64,000 bases of DNA, from positions 931,559-995,558 of the forward strand of contig NZ_JAGIPZ010000001.1 of the NCBI RefSeq assembly GCF_017814915.1, read 5' to 3'. This DNA comes from Herbaspirillum sp. LeCh32-8. GTDB lineage: Bacteria; Pseudomonadota; Gammaproteobacteria; Burkholderiales; Burkholderiaceae_D. Positions within the stretch are counted from its first letter, which is position 1. Each line of letters opens with the position of its first letter. Below, piece after piece: positions 1 to 8,815 of this stretch. Under the pieces are notes generated by a model. The model was not told the DNA's origin and did not search any database. It saw only the letters and a list, made by a program, of their open reading frames with translations. The position numbers were made by a program, and so were the translations under genes.

Positions 1-402
1 TTACTGGAGCTTGGTCAAGGAGTCGACCGAAGTCGACGCCTTGGACACGCATTTGGAGATGGTCTGCACGCGGATCTGGTAATCGCTCAGCGCCATCATC
101 GCTTTCATGAGCTGCATCGAATCGCCGGTACGGGTCGCTTGCTCCAGCAATTTGGATACGTATAACTGGTCTTGCTTGACCTCGGAGGCCAGCGACGAGG
201 TGCGCTGCGCCAGGGCGCTGCCCAGCGAATGAGTGTTGGGCTTGAGCCGCATGGCGTCCTTGTTCAGATACTGCTCGAACATGGTCTTGAAATGCTCGGC
301 CTCGCCGGGCTGGACCTCGATGTGGATGCCGGCGCCGCGCGTGGCGCCGCCGGCGGCGGGATCATTCAGGGTGACGCTTTGCTGCCATGAGGCCTGTTGC
401 AT
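1..402 (-). CDS. sctI: Type III secretion inner-rod protein SctI (HrpB-like)
   Basis: Predicted 133-residue protein of the size expected for the SctI/HrpB inner rod, which polymerises in the periplasm between the export gate and the needle or pilus. The C-terminal half is an amphipathic helix rich in Met, Gln and Ser, as in PrgJ/HrpB proteins. The ATG at 402-400 is chosen because GAGGGAG lies seven bases upstream and a perfect hrp box (440-468) precedes it. The open frame runs to 960, but starts there would lie upstream of the promoter. It is the first gene of an operon leaving the window to the left, where hrcJ and hrcC would be expected. Family call rests on size, composition and position. 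Confidence 0.7.
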   Translation of the reverse strand: MQQASWQQSVTLNDPAAGGATRGAGIHIEVQPGEAEHFKTMFEQYLNKDAMRLKPNTHSLGSALAQRTSSLASEVKQDQLYVSKLLEQATRTGDSMQLMKAMMALSDYQIRVQTISKCVSKASTSVDSLTKLQ

Positions 403-439
403 GTTGATGGCTCCCTCGAAATCTGAATTGGACAGTGAG

Positions 440-468
440 TGGGTGGGCGCCAGCCCGTCGGCAGTTCC
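440..468 (-). promoter_or_regulatory. hrp box (HrpL promoter) for the sctI operon
   Basis: On the minus strand GGAACT (468-463), 16 bases, then CCACCCA (446-440). This matches the HrpL consensus GGAACY-N15/16-CCACNNA at every fixed position. It lies just past the stop of the preceding gene (482) and 38 bases before the sctI ATG. Confidence 0.85.
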
Positions 469-481
469 CCTCGCGCGGGAG

Positions 482-1000
482 TCACAGCGTCTCGACGCCC
501 GCGCGGCTGCAATGCAGTGCGCCGCACCCGAGCGCGCAGGCCGGGTCGCAGCAGGCGTCTGCTCCAAAGCGCCGGCGCTTATCGAAGCGCGACGCGGCTT
601 GCGGCTTCGCCACCAGCGGCTCGTCAGGCGCCGGTGCACCCGGCGTTGCGCGTGGGCGTACCGGACGAGGCGAGCGCAACGTCGCCTGCCCGGTGGCTGG
701 CGCCAAGGCCAGATGGTGCGCGCGGTCGCCGCTGCCGATGATGGTCTCGACAACGACCTCGCCGTTCCCGATTGGCACCGGCGCATGGGCGCGCGCCGAT
801 TCGATCTCCGGCTCGGCATCGTGCCCCGGCGCCGCGTCGCCCAAGGGCACCTCGCTTTCCGGACCGTATCGCTCCGGCTGCGCGGCGGCTTGCAGCTCGG
901 CCCGGCGCTGGGCAGGCCCACGCGGCCGGTTGCCGCCCGCGGCCAGCCGGCATGCGGCATCGGAGAGCTCGGTGATGTCGGTGGGACGCGCCATGCTCAT
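482..1000 (-). CDS. Unknown proline- and alanine-rich protein downstream of hrcU
   Basis: 172 codons starting with ATG that overlaps the hrcU stop by four bases (ATGA), so translation is probably coupled to hrcU. The product is rich in Pro, Ala, Arg and Glu, looks largely disordered and has no membrane segment. The C terminus holds several cysteines. I recognise no family. As last gene of the hrpQ-hrcU transcript it could be an export regulator, chaperone or substrate. A long frame on the opposite strand covers the same DNA but has no support from context. Coding status rests mainly on the ATGA overlap and the precise fit before the next hrp box. Confidence 0.55.
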   Translation of the reverse strand: MSMARPTDITELSDAACRLAAGGNRPRGPAQRRAELQAAAQPERYGPESEVPLGDAAPGHDAEPEIESARAHAPVPIGNGEVVVETIIGSGDRAHHLALAPATGQATLRSPRPVRPRATPGAPAPDEPLVAKPQAASRFDKRRRFGADACCDPACALGCGALHCSRAGVETL

Positions 1001-2112
1001 TGTTTCGACGGAAGCTGGCCATCGGGCGGCTCACCGAGCGATTCCAGCTCGACCTCGCGCTGGAGATCGCCGCTGGCAACCAGCTCGTGCACCACGGCAT
1101 AAACCTGCGCCACGGCCTGGTAGCTGGAGCGCGGCACCGGCATGTCGTCCCGGCAAGTAGCGTATAAGGTGCGCGCCAGCCAGACATGGCGGATCACCGG
1201 AATGCCGCAGTCGTGCGCGCGCCGGATCATCGCCTGGGCCACCTCATCCCGGCCCTTGGCCAGCACCACGGGCACCATCGCCCCGTCGGCGTCATAGAAC
1301 ATTGCCACCGCAAAGTGGGTCGGGTTGACCACCACGGCATTGGCGCCCTCGGTCTTGGCGGCCGGCGCTTCGTTGGCCCACTGGCGCGCCAGTTGCTTGC
1401 GCTGCCCCTTGACCATGGGATCGCCTTCGGACTCCTTGAATTCACGCTTGATCTCTTCCTGGTCCATCATCAGGTCCTTCTTGTGGAAGTACTTTTGCAC
1501 CGCATAGTCGATCACTCCCAGCACCAGGCATACCACGATGATGAGATGGAAGATATTGCGCAGCAGGGTCACGAAGGCTTCATAGGCGTCCTTGGGTTCG
1601 CCGCCGGCCAGCGTGAAGATGGCGCCCAGCTGGCCGCGGATCGCGCCATACATCATGGCGCCGATCAGCGCTGCCTTGCCCACGGTGATGAACAGCTCGA
1701 CCAGTTTCTTCTTGGAAAAGATCTGCTTCAGACCGTTGACCGGGTTCAGCTTGTCCAGTTTCGGCTCCAGCGCCTCGGTGGCGATCAGCATGCCGAACTG
1801 GCCCCAGTGCCCCACGACTGCGGCCAGCGGACAAATCACCAACACGGCGCAGAACACAACGGCCAGCAGGATCAGCGCGGCCATCAGCTGATTGTTCATG
1901 GCGGTGGGAAAGTCCTGCCCCACGCCCAAAATGCCGCCCTCCATCAAATTGAAGATGGCGCCCCTCCACAAGCGCTCCGACGCCAATGCCACTTCCATGA
2001 CCGCCACCAGCGTCACCAGCCGGGCCAGGTCGCGGCTCACCGCGATCTGGCCCTTCTTCTTCGCATCCTCGATCTTTTTGTCTGTTGGCTCTTCGTTCTT
2101 GTCGTCACTCAT
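997..2112 (-). CDS. hrcU: Type III export switch protein HrcU (SctU)
   Basis: 371-residue inner-membrane export apparatus protein of the FlhB/YscU family, which switches substrate class after autocleavage. Four hydrophobic segments fill roughly residues 30-205, followed by a charged cytoplasmic domain. The autocleavage motif NPTH is present at about residues 263-266, so the switch should be active. The lysine-rich N terminus before the first membrane segment is typical. It follows hrcT by 18 bases and overlaps the next gene by four. Confidence 0.97.
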   Translation of the reverse strand: MSDDKNEEPTDKKIEDAKKKGQIAVSRDLARLVTLVAVMEVALASERLWRGAIFNLMEGGILGVGQDFPTAMNNQLMAALILLAVVFCAVLVICPLAAVVGHWGQFGMLIATEALEPKLDKLNPVNGLKQIFSKKKLVELFITVGKAALIGAMMYGAIRGQLGAIFTLAGGEPKDAYEAFVTLLRNIFHLIIVVCLVLGVIDYAVQKYFHKKDLMMDQEEIKREFKESEGDPMVKGQRKQLARQWANEAPAAKTEGANAVVVNPTHFAVAMFYDADGAMVPVVLAKGRDEVAQAMIRRAHDCGIPVIRHVWLARTLYATCRDDMPVPRSSYQAVAQVYAVVHELVASGDLQREVELESLGEPPDGQLPSKQ

Positions 2113-2130
2113 GGTCGCCCCCTCGCCTTC

Positions 2131-2919
2131 TTAGCGCGCCGCCGTCAACGCCGTCAGCAGATCGAGCAGCTGGGCGAAGTCGCCTGCGACATAGTGCGAG
2201 AACGTTGACCAGTAAAGCAGCATGATCAGCAATCCGACCAGGCTTTTTACCGGCGCCGATGCGAACGACACCTGCAGGTTGGAGGCGAACACCCCGACGA
2301 TGGCGAAGCCGAACTCGATGAGCACCAGCGGGATCAGCACCGGTGCGCCGTACACCACGATGTACCAGAGCAGCTCGCCGAAGCGCTTGACCAATACGTC
2401 GAAATGGCCAGGCTCGAAGGGCGGCGCCAGCGTGAAGGCCGGCCATACCGCATAGCTCTCGATGAGGATGCGGGCCATGCCGACGAACATGCCCGCCTGC
2501 ACCATCACCAGCACCACTGCCTGCAGCAGCAAGGCGCCCACGGCGCTGGCATCGCGATCCACGGTGGCATTGTTGGCCTGGATCTGGATCGGCGAACGCT
2601 GGCTGTCGAAGATTGAGCCGATCGACTGCACCACCCATAGCGGGATGGCCATGAGTACGCCGAACATCAGCCCTATCATCGCCTCCTTGAACACCATGGC
2701 GCCCGTGGTGAGCATGTCGGGCGCGGTGCGCTGCACGAAATAAAACGTCGGCAACGCCGCCGGCAAAGCGATCGCCATGGCTGCCGTATTCTTGGCCAGT
2801 CCGGTCAGCACGTTCAAGCCGAAGCCAGGCAGGATCACCAGGCACACCAGCACACGCGGCGTCACCAGCGCCATGGTCACCAGTACGGCCTGGATGTCGA
2901 GCAATAGCGAGGCGGGCAT
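2131..2919 (-). CDS. hrcT: Type III export gate protein HrcT (SctT)
   Basis: 262-residue polytopic inner-membrane protein of the FliR/SctT family. With SctR and SctS it builds the helical export gate inside the basal body. Several hydrophobic stretches span the whole length, and the N terminus carries the family pattern of a conserved Pro-Arg pair (TPRVLV) and a GFGLNVL-like segment. It ends 18 bases before hrcU and starts three bases after the hrcS stop, the order R-S-T-U found in nearly all type III clusters. Confidence 0.95.
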   Translation of the reverse strand: MPASLLLDIQAVLVTMALVTPRVLVCLVILPGFGLNVLTGLAKNTAAMAIALPAALPTFYFVQRTAPDMLTTGAMVFKEAMIGLMFGVLMAIPLWVVQSIGSIFDSQRSPIQIQANNATVDRDASAVGALLLQAVVLVMVQAGMFVGMARILIESYAVWPAFTLAPPFEPGHFDVLVKRFGELLWYIVVYGAPVLIPLVLIEFGFAIVGVFASNLQVSFASAPVKSLVGLLIMLLYWSTFSHYVAGDFAQLLDLLTALTAAR

Positions 2920-2922
2920 GGT

Positions 2923-3186
2923 TCAGCGTCCGATGTCGGGCACCATGGTGAAGGCCAGTTCGGCCAGCCGCAGCATCTCCACGCCGATCCAGCGGCCCAT
3001 ACTGGCCAGGGTCACCGCCACCGCGACCAGCTTGACGACATAGGGCAGCGTCTGGTCCTGGATCTGGGTCACGGCCTGGATCAGCGAAACGCCAAGACCG
3101 CACAAGGTGGCGATAAGCAACGGCGGCGCCGACATGAGAATTGCCATCCACAGGCTCTGCTGGAAGAAATTGATGGTATCGGCCAC
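2923..3186 (-). CDS. hrcS: Type III export gate protein HrcS (SctS)
   Basis: 87-residue FliQ/SctS family protein with two hydrophobic helices (about residues 13-40 and 50-75) flanking a loop with TQIQDQTLP, the usual family signature. The start is the GTG at 3186-3184 because AAGGAG lies seven bases upstream; the frame continues to 3510 but that part overlaps hrcR. The length agrees with known SctS proteins (86-90 residues). Confidence 0.94.
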   Translation of the reverse strand: MADTINFFQQSLWMAILMSAPPLLIATLCGLGVSLIQAVTQIQDQTLPYVVKLVAVAVTLASMGRWIGVEMLRLAELAFTMVPDIGR

Positions 3187-3233
3187 GGCCGTCTCCTTGG
3201 TTTCAATGCAATGCGGGAACCGACCATGCGGCT

Positions 3234-3896
3234 TCAGACGTACGACAGCGCGAGCGCGTTGAGCAGCTTGGCCCATCCGCCCACCAGCGTGAACAGCAGC
3301 AGCTTGAGCGGAATAGTGATGGTTTGCGGACTGACCTGTTGCATGCCCAGCGCCATGAGCAGATTGGAGATCAGCAGGTCGATCACCACGAACGGAATGT
3401 AGATCAGGAAGCCGATCTCGTATCCGGTCTGCAATTCGGACACCACAAACGCCGGTATCAGAATCAGCGCATCGGTCGGTTGGGCGTCCCTGGCCGCCTC
3501 CTTGGGCCATAACTTCCTGGCCGATGCGAGGAACATTTCGCGCTGCTCGGCATGGCTCATCTTGAGCATGAACTTGCGCAACGGATCGAAGGCATCCTGG
3601 GCGCGCTGCAGGATGGGCACGGTGCGCGAGGCGGCCGGGTGGGTGGTGTCCACCGCCATGGCGCGTTTTCCCACCTCTTGCACGGTGGGCGCCATGATGA
3701 ATACGGACAAGGCCAGCGCAATGCCGTAGATTGCCAAGGTCGGCGGCACCTGTTGCACGCCGATGGCGTTGCGCAATACCAGCAACACCAGGGAGATCTT
3801 CAGGAAGGACGTGGTGGTCACCACCATCAGCGGCACCAGCGCCATGAGCGCCAGCAATACCGAGAACGAAACGACATCGAAGTGCCCGCTCAACAT
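3234..3896 (-). CDS. hrcR: Type III export gate protein HrcR (SctR)
   Basis: 220-residue FliP/SctR protein. An N-terminal hydrophobic helix, a second segment with TSFLKISLVLLVLRNAIG (a hallmark of the family), a polar middle loop and two C-terminal helices are visible. It forms the pentameric core of the export gate. The start overlaps the hrcQ stop by seven bases, so the two are translationally coupled, and a 47-base gap separates it from hrcS. Confidence 0.97.
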   Translation of the reverse strand: MLSGHFDVVSFSVLLALMALVPLMVVTTTSFLKISLVLLVLRNAIGVQQVPPTLAIYGIALALSVFIMAPTVQEVGKRAMAVDTTHPAASRTVPILQRAQDAFDPLRKFMLKMSHAEQREMFLASARKLWPKEAARDAQPTDALILIPAFVVSELQTGYEIGFLIYIPFVVIDLLISNLLMALGMQQVSPQTITIPLKLLLFTLVGGWAKLLNALALSYV

Positions 3897-5035
3897 GCCC
3901 CGCTCCAGCGGGTGAGGCGCACGCCCAGCCGGCCGTCTACCGACACCACTTCGCCCCGCCCCACTTCCACGCCGGCGCTGGTGATGGCGATCGATTGCGC
4001 ATCGGCGCCATGCAAATCCAGTACGGCGTGTTCGCCCAGCGCACGCAACTGTGCCAGTGACAGCCGCAGGCGGCCCAACTCGAAATGCAGTGTCAGCTGC
4101 AGCTGCGCCGCCCCATGGTCGACCTCGGGATCGCCGGCCGCGGGCTGCAGCGCTTGATCGGCGTCATCTCCCGCAGCGGCGAGCGCATCGGATGCGTCGT
4201 CGGCGATTTCGGCATCCAGCTCTTCGGGCGGTTGCGCCAGGTCGGTGTCATGGGTCAAGGCATTCTCCTGTGAAAGTATCTGCAAGCGCTGGTGATCGAC
4301 GTAGCGCACCCGCCACCGGCGCGCACCCAGTGTCAGCCGGCCGTTGCCGTGGACGTCGAAACAGGGGCGCGTGGGCAGCAGCAGGTCGCCGCAGCGCAAC
4401 GCATCGAAAGCGCTCAGCGGCAGCCGGTGCGTGGCCAGCGTCGCTGTGACGGCGCACGGCAGGCGCAACCAGTCGGAAAGCGGCATCAAGATGGGTTCGG
4501 CTGCCGCCAGCAGGGAAATCCATAGCGCAGGCGTAGCCCAGGCCATGGTCTCGATAGCGTGGCTGGCGTCGCGCAGGCGCAGGCGCAGCCCGACCAGGCC
4601 GGCGTCGTCGACGGCGACAGCTGTGCATGCCTGGACGGCGCGCAAGCCGGCCAGGGGCGTGTGTTGCAGGCGTCCGGCCAGCGCGGCCGCCAGCCAGGGG
4701 GCGAATTCGCCGTCGGCGGCGCGGCCGGCGCCGGGGTCGATGCCGGTCAGCGCCGCCAGCAAGCGCTCTCCCTGCGCCAGCAACAATGCACCGTGGGCCG
4801 TCTGCAGTCGCAGATCCGGAACCATGTGATCGGCAGCCTGCGGCGAGGCGGGCAATACCAGGCATTGCAACTCGTCCGGGCCCAACGCCATGTGCATGCC
4901 GCGGCCCAGCAAACGGCTCAATTGCGCCCGTTCCTGCGCGACAGCCGGTGCGCCGGCGAGCAAGTCGAACGGCAGCGGTGAGCGCGACGGGGAGCAAACG
5001 TTGCCTGCGGCGTGCGGGCGGGAGAGTTCGGACAT
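3890..5035 (-). CDS. hrcQ: Type III C-ring/sorting platform protein HrcQ (SctQ)
   Basis: 381-residue cytoplasmic protein. The C-terminal 70 residues form a SpoA-type domain (LTLHFELGRLRLSLAQL, then GRGEVVSVDGRLGVRL), the FliN-like module of SctQ. The poorly conserved N-terminal part fits the family. Here SctQ is one polypeptide; Pseudomonas syringae splits it into HrcQa and HrcQb. I see no obvious internal start, but SctQ genes often make a separate C-terminal product from one. It sits between hrpP and hrcR. Confidence 0.9.
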   Translation of the reverse strand: MSELSRPHAAGNVCSPSRSPLPFDLLAGAPAVAQERAQLSRLLGRGMHMALGPDELQCLVLPASPQAADHMVPDLRLQTAHGALLLAQGERLLAALTGIDPGAGRAADGEFAPWLAAALAGRLQHTPLAGLRAVQACTAVAVDDAGLVGLRLRLRDASHAIETMAWATPALWISLLAAAEPILMPLSDWLRLPCAVTATLATHRLPLSAFDALRCGDLLLPTRPCFDVHGNGRLTLGARRWRVRYVDHQRLQILSQENALTHDTDLAQPPEELDAEIADDASDALAAAGDDADQALQPAAGDPEVDHGAAQLQLTLHFELGRLRLSLAQLRALGEHAVLDLHGADAQSIAITSAGVEVGRGEVVSVDGRLGVRLTRWSGAC

Positions 5036-5129
5036 AAGAGCCTGTTCGGGTCGCTGGTGAAAGCGTCAGGCCGGCACGGAGACGAGCCGGCCCGGCCGCA
5101 TTCTGCAGCCGCCTGCTACCGCCCCCGTT

Positions 5130-5816
5130 CTACAACACCGTCAGCCTGACTGGTGTTTCCATACGTTGCGCCAGCCTGTTTTCCAGTTCCGTCTTCTTCT
5201 TTTTTATTTGCGCCCGCAGGCGCTCGGTGGACGGCATGAGCAGGATGGAAGTGCTGCGCTGGCCGATGTCGACGGCCACGCCCAGCCGGGCGCCGCATGG
5301 CAGCAGTACGTCGAAGATGCCCTCCTCGCCGGGGACGGGCATGGAAGCGGCCAGCAGCGCGCAGTCGAGTTCGGCGGCGGCATCGACCGTGCCGTGGACG
5401 GACGCGCCGCCGGCTCCGCCGGCCTGCTCCTCGCCGTCATTGCCGCCTCCCCCGCCTTGGCCACGCTGGCCGCCCTGCCCGTCCACCACCAGCAGCAACG
5501 GCAGCCCGGCGGCGGACAATGCGTCTTGCGCGGCCGCGCTCCGGGTGTCGCGTTCGGTGAGCTGGCGCGGTGCGGCGCGCGGACTTGCCTGGCCCTGGTT
5601 GGCGTGACGCTGGGCGCGTTGCGGCGGCGCCGGCCTCGGCGCGGGTCGCGCCTCCGGCTCGGCGGCGCGCGCCACGGCGGGCGGCTTGGGAGTTGGCTTG
5701 ATCCGGGCCGGCCCGGGCACCGCCGGCGCGGGATCGGGACGGCTTTGCTGCAGCAACGGTAGCGACAGCGCCTGCGACCATCCCGCCGGTAGCGACGACA
5801 GGTCAGGCCTGTTCAT
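5130..5816 (-). CDS. hrpP: Type III needle/pilus length regulator, HrpP-like (SctP)
   Basis: 228 residues. The first two thirds are Pro/Ala/Arg-rich and probably disordered. The last 60 residues form a compact domain ending in a lysine-rich helix and a short beta strand (METPVRLTVL), as in the T3S4 substrate-specificity domain of HrpP/YscP. Its place between hrpO and hrcQ is the standard position for SctP. It overlaps hrpO by 14 bases. Sequence conservation in this family is low, so position carries much of the call. Confidence 0.75.
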   Translation of the reverse strand: MNRPDLSSLPAGWSQALSLPLLQQSRPDPAPAVPGPARIKPTPKPPAVARAAEPEARPAPRPAPPQRAQRHANQGQASPRAAPRQLTERDTRSAAAQDALSAAGLPLLLVVDGQGGQRGQGGGGGNDGEEQAGGAGGASVHGTVDAAAELDCALLAASMPVPGEEGIFDVLLPCGARLGVAVDIGQRSTSILLMPSTERLRAQIKKKKTELENRLAQRMETPVRLTVL

Positions 5817-6303
5817 CTTGCATCGCCGCCAGGGCTTTCATCTCGTCGCGCAGGACGGTCAGTTTTTCCTGCTGCTTGTTGGCGTCCTTGACGCGCTGGC
5901 GTGCACTGAAGAAGTCGGCGCCGGCGCGCCGGCAATCGCGGGCCAGGGTCGCGCACGACAGGCGCATCCGGCCGGCCTCCAGTTTCATGCGTTCATAGAC
6001 GGTCTTGGCGCGCGTGAACTCGGCATTGGTGATCGCCATGCCGAAGAATGCGGCGCGAGCCGCTGTCCATTCCGATTGCGCACGCGCGGCAGCTTCGCGC
6101 CAGCGGCGCTTGCTGTCGACCAGATCGGCGCGCAAGGCGCGCCACGACGAGCGCGCTTCATTACGTTCGCGTTCCAGCCGCCCCAGGCGCTGCTTACGCA
6201 CGCTGAGCAACTGGTCGAGCCGACGGTCGGGTTTTTTCGGCTCGGCCACATCAAGCACTTCGCGCTTGCCGGGCCGCGCCCCGAGTGTGGCGCCGCTCCT
6301 CAT
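5803..6303 (-). CDS. hrpO: Type III stalk protein HrpO (SctO)
   Basis: 166-residue, highly charged protein that is almost entirely helical with heptad-like spacing from about residue 25 to the end, consistent with the coiled-coil stalk protein (FliJ/YscO/HrpO) that links the ATPase to the export gate. It starts four bases inside the end of hrcN (ATGA-type overlap) and overlaps hrpP, the invariant N-O-P order. Confidence 0.85.
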   Translation of the reverse strand: MRSGATLGARPGKREVLDVAEPKKPDRRLDQLLSVRKQRLGRLERERNEARSSWRALRADLVDSKRRWREAAARAQSEWTAARAAFFGMAITNAEFTRAKTVYERMKLEAGRMRLSCATLARDCRRAGADFFSARQRVKDANKQQEKLTVLRDEMKALAAMQDEQA

Positions 6304-7679
6304 TCTGCCATCTCCATCAGCGTGTCCAGCGTCTGCTGGTAATCGGAGCTGCCGCTGGTGTCCTGACGTAGAAAGCTCAGTTGCTCCGGGCGCAACTGCA
6401 TGGCCCGATCAGCCACCGGGTCGGCGCCCGATTTGTATTCGCCCAAGCGGATCAGCAGCTCCATCTCCTGGTAGCGCGCCATCAGCTCGCGAAAGCGGGA
6501 AGCGGCGCGGCGATGCTCGCGCGAGGTCACGTTGCTCATCACGCGACTGATGCTGGCCAGCACGTCGATGGCCGGATAGTGCCCCTGCTCAGCCAGTTTC
6601 CGGGTAAGCAGGATGTGCCCGTCCAGCAAGGACTTGGCTTCGTCGCCGATCGGGTCGGAGCTAGACTCGCCGTCCACCAGCACCGTATACATGGCTGTGA
6701 TCGACCCCTGCGGCGTGCCGCCGGCGCGTTCGATCAGGCGCGGCAGCATGGTGTAGACCGAGGGGGTGAAGCCGCCGCGTGCCGGCGGTTCGCCGGCGGC
6801 CAGGCCGATCTCGCGTTGCGCGCGGGCAAAGCGGGTAAGCGAGTCCACCAGCAGCAGCACCTTCATTCCGCGGTCGCGGAAGCCTTCGGCAATGGCGGTG
6901 GCGGTGAAGGCGGCGCGCGAGCGCTCCATCGAGGTGCGGTCGGAAGTGGCGCAGACCACCACGGTCTTGCGGATCAGCTCCGCATCCAGCTCGTGGTCGA
7001 GGAATTCATTGAGTTCGCGACCGCGTTCGCCGATCAGGCCGAACACGATGGCCTCGGCTTCGCAGCCGCGCGCGATGGCCGCCATCAGCGTGGTCTTGCC
7101 GCAACCCGGTCCGGCAAACACGCCGATGCGCTGGCCCAGCCCCATGGTCAACAGCCCATCGATGGCGCGCACTCCGGTGGCCAGCGGCGTGGCGATGCGT
7201 GGACGGCTGGTGGCGGGCGGCGCGTCGCGAATGACCGGCGACATGGCCCGCCAGGTGGCGACGTTTTCCTGCGCTGCCGGCGCACGGAACATCCAGCGAC
7301 CGAAGCCGTCGAGCACGCAGCCGAACAGATGATCGCCCACCTCGATCGAATGGGAGCGCCGCAGGGGCTCGATCACCGTGCGGGTGGATACCCCCTCAAG
7401 CGGACTCAGCGCCGAGAGGATCGAGGCCTTGTCGGTGAACCCGACCACCTCCGCCAGCATGGTCTTGCCGGGCTGCTCCGGGTTGAACAGATTGCACAGC
7501 TCGCCGATCTGCACCGGCGGCATATGTGCTTCGATCAGGGTTCCCAGCACCTGCGCTACGCGGCCCTGGCTGGTGAAACCCGGCCTCGGCGGCAGGTCGC
7601 CCCGCCATCCCGGAAGACCCGCGCGCAAGGCGTCGAGCCGCTCGCGCAACTGCGCATCGAAGGTTTCGCGCGTCACCAT
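6300..7679 (-). CDS. hrcN: Type III secretion ATPase HrcN (SctN)
   Basis: 459-residue hexameric ATPase of the FliI/YscN family that strips chaperones from substrates and unfolds them at the export gate. The Walker A motif GPGCGKTT is at residues 190-197, and the segment LLLVDSLTRFARAQREIGLAAGEPPARGG holds the Walker B Asp and the family signature. The N-terminal barrel and C-terminal helical domain are complete. It overlaps hrpQ by seven bases and hrpO by four. Confidence 0.98.
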   Translation of the reverse strand: MVTRETFDAQLRERLDALRAGLPGWRGDLPPRPGFTSQGRVAQVLGTLIEAHMPPVQIGELCNLFNPEQPGKTMLAEVVGFTDKASILSALSPLEGVSTRTVIEPLRRSHSIEVGDHLFGCVLDGFGRWMFRAPAAQENVATWRAMSPVIRDAPPATSRPRIATPLATGVRAIDGLLTMGLGQRIGVFAGPGCGKTTLMAAIARGCEAEAIVFGLIGERGRELNEFLDHELDAELIRKTVVVCATSDRTSMERSRAAFTATAIAEGFRDRGMKVLLLVDSLTRFARAQREIGLAAGEPPARGGFTPSVYTMLPRLIERAGGTPQGSITAMYTVLVDGESSSDPIGDEAKSLLDGHILLTRKLAEQGHYPAIDVLASISRVMSNVTSREHRRAASRFRELMARYQEMELLIRLGEYKSGADPVADRAMQLRPEQLSFLRQDTSGSSDYQQTLDTLMEMAE

Positions 7680-8716
7680 GAGACGTTCAACGCCTGCTTG
7701 CCGGTGAACTTGATCTGGTTGCCCGCCACCGCTGCCAGGCGCACGCCGCGATACTCGTCGCCGACGTAGAGGCGGCGACCGTCATCGGTGACGATGCTGG
7801 GATCACTGCCGTTGAGTACCTGGATGATGCGAAACGGCAGCATGGACTCCGGGCTGCCGATCTTGACGTCGATCGGGAAGTCAATCACATGGGCCTTGGC
7901 GAAATCGCGCAGCATGCGCTGCAGGCGCTCGGCATCGTCGTCGCCCATGGCGCCGCGGATGGTCCAGGCCCCCTCGCGTAACTCAAGGGTCACCCGGTAC
8001 AGCAGGTCGACCTCGGCCAGCCGTCGCCGCAACGCGGCCTCCAGCTCGGCCGCCGGCAATTTGCGCGGCAGCGCTGCAAGGCGCTTGAGTTCGTCCTCGC
8101 GCACGCGGGCATGCTCGTCGGAGGCAGCAGGATGGCTGGTCAGCGCGTAGGCCGCAGCGCCGGTGAGCGCGGTCGCCAGGAACAGCGGCAGCAGCACCAT
8201 GCGATAGCCGCGTGCGCGCCGCGGCTGCGGCATTTCTGCTGCCGCGCTATCGGTTGCCACCGGCGCGTTCGCTGCCGGCGCCGGTGACGGCGTTTGATTT
8301 TCGGTGATGCCTGGCGGCGTGCCGTGCGGCATCGGATTGTCATCGTCGGCGCTGGCATCCTGCTGTTCGTCCGGCGGCGCCGGCGGCGCATCGCCCGGCT
8401 CCGGCGGAGGGTCAATCCACGGCGCGTCCTGGTCCACCACGGTCAGCCAGATGCGATCGGCGCGCGCCTGCTCGCCAAAAGCCAGCTGCAAGGTCGACGC
8501 GGTCTGGTTGGTATCGGCGCGGCGCAGGCAACCGTCCATCGCGGTCAGCGTCCAGCCGCCGGCCGTCAGGGCCAGTCGGGCGTGACGCCCCAGGATGCCG
8601 GGATCGGCCAGCACCACGTCGGCGTCTTCATGCGCGCCGAGAATACGCTCGCCACTGTCGGCCAGCGGTAATGTCGCGCCACGGTGGTAACCGTTGAGAA
8701 TGCGCAGTTCTTGCAT
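7673..8716 (-). CDS. hrpQ: Type III inner-membrane ring protein HrpQ (SctD)
   Basis: 347-residue bitopic protein. Residues 1-100 resemble an FHA domain (ILNGYHRGATLPL, then GRHARL), followed by an acidic Pro-rich linker, one hydrophobic segment (MVLLPLFLATALTGAAAYAL) and a periplasmic region with ring-building repeats. This is the SctD/YscD/HrpQ layout. GGAG lies seven bases before the ATG, and a hrp box begins 67 bases upstream, so this is the first gene of the hrpQ-hrcU transcript. Confidence 0.9.
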   Translation of the reverse strand: MQELRILNGYHRGATLPLADSGERILGAHEDADVVLADPGILGRHARLALTAGGWTLTAMDGCLRRADTNQTASTLQLAFGEQARADRIWLTVVDQDAPWIDPPPEPGDAPPAPPDEQQDASADDDNPMPHGTPPGITENQTPSPAPAANAPVATDSAAAEMPQPRRARGYRMVLLPLFLATALTGAAAYALTSHPAASDEHARVREDELKRLAALPRKLPAAELEAALRRRLAEVDLLYRVTLELREGAWTIRGAMGDDDAERLQRMLRDFAKAHVIDFPIDVKIGSPESMLPFRIIQVLNGSDPSIVTDDGRRLYVGDEYRGVRLAAVAGNQIKFTGKQALNVSW

Positions 8717-8782
8717 GATCTTGCTCCATCGGGCAGTGAGGCGCCGGGCGCGGCCTGAATCGCCGCATGCCCTGCTCGGCTA

Positions 8783-8810
8783 TCTGTGCACGCGCCGGCG
8801 CGGCGGTTCC
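8783..8810 (-). promoter_or_regulatory. hrp box upstream of hrpQ
   Basis: Minus strand GGAACC (8810-8805), 15 bases, GCACAGA (8789-8783): one mismatch to GGAACY-N15/16-CCACNNA. It lies in the gap between the 147-residue gene (stop 8816) and the hrpQ ATG (8716) and would drive hrpQ through hrcU. Confidence 0.7.
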
Positions 8811-8815
8811 ATCGC

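Noticed and set aside
6381..7769. 462-codon plus-strand frame opposite hrcN.
   Set aside because: hrcN has complete ATPase motifs and operon overlaps on both sides; the opposite product is His/Arg/Gln-rich and unlike any protein family.
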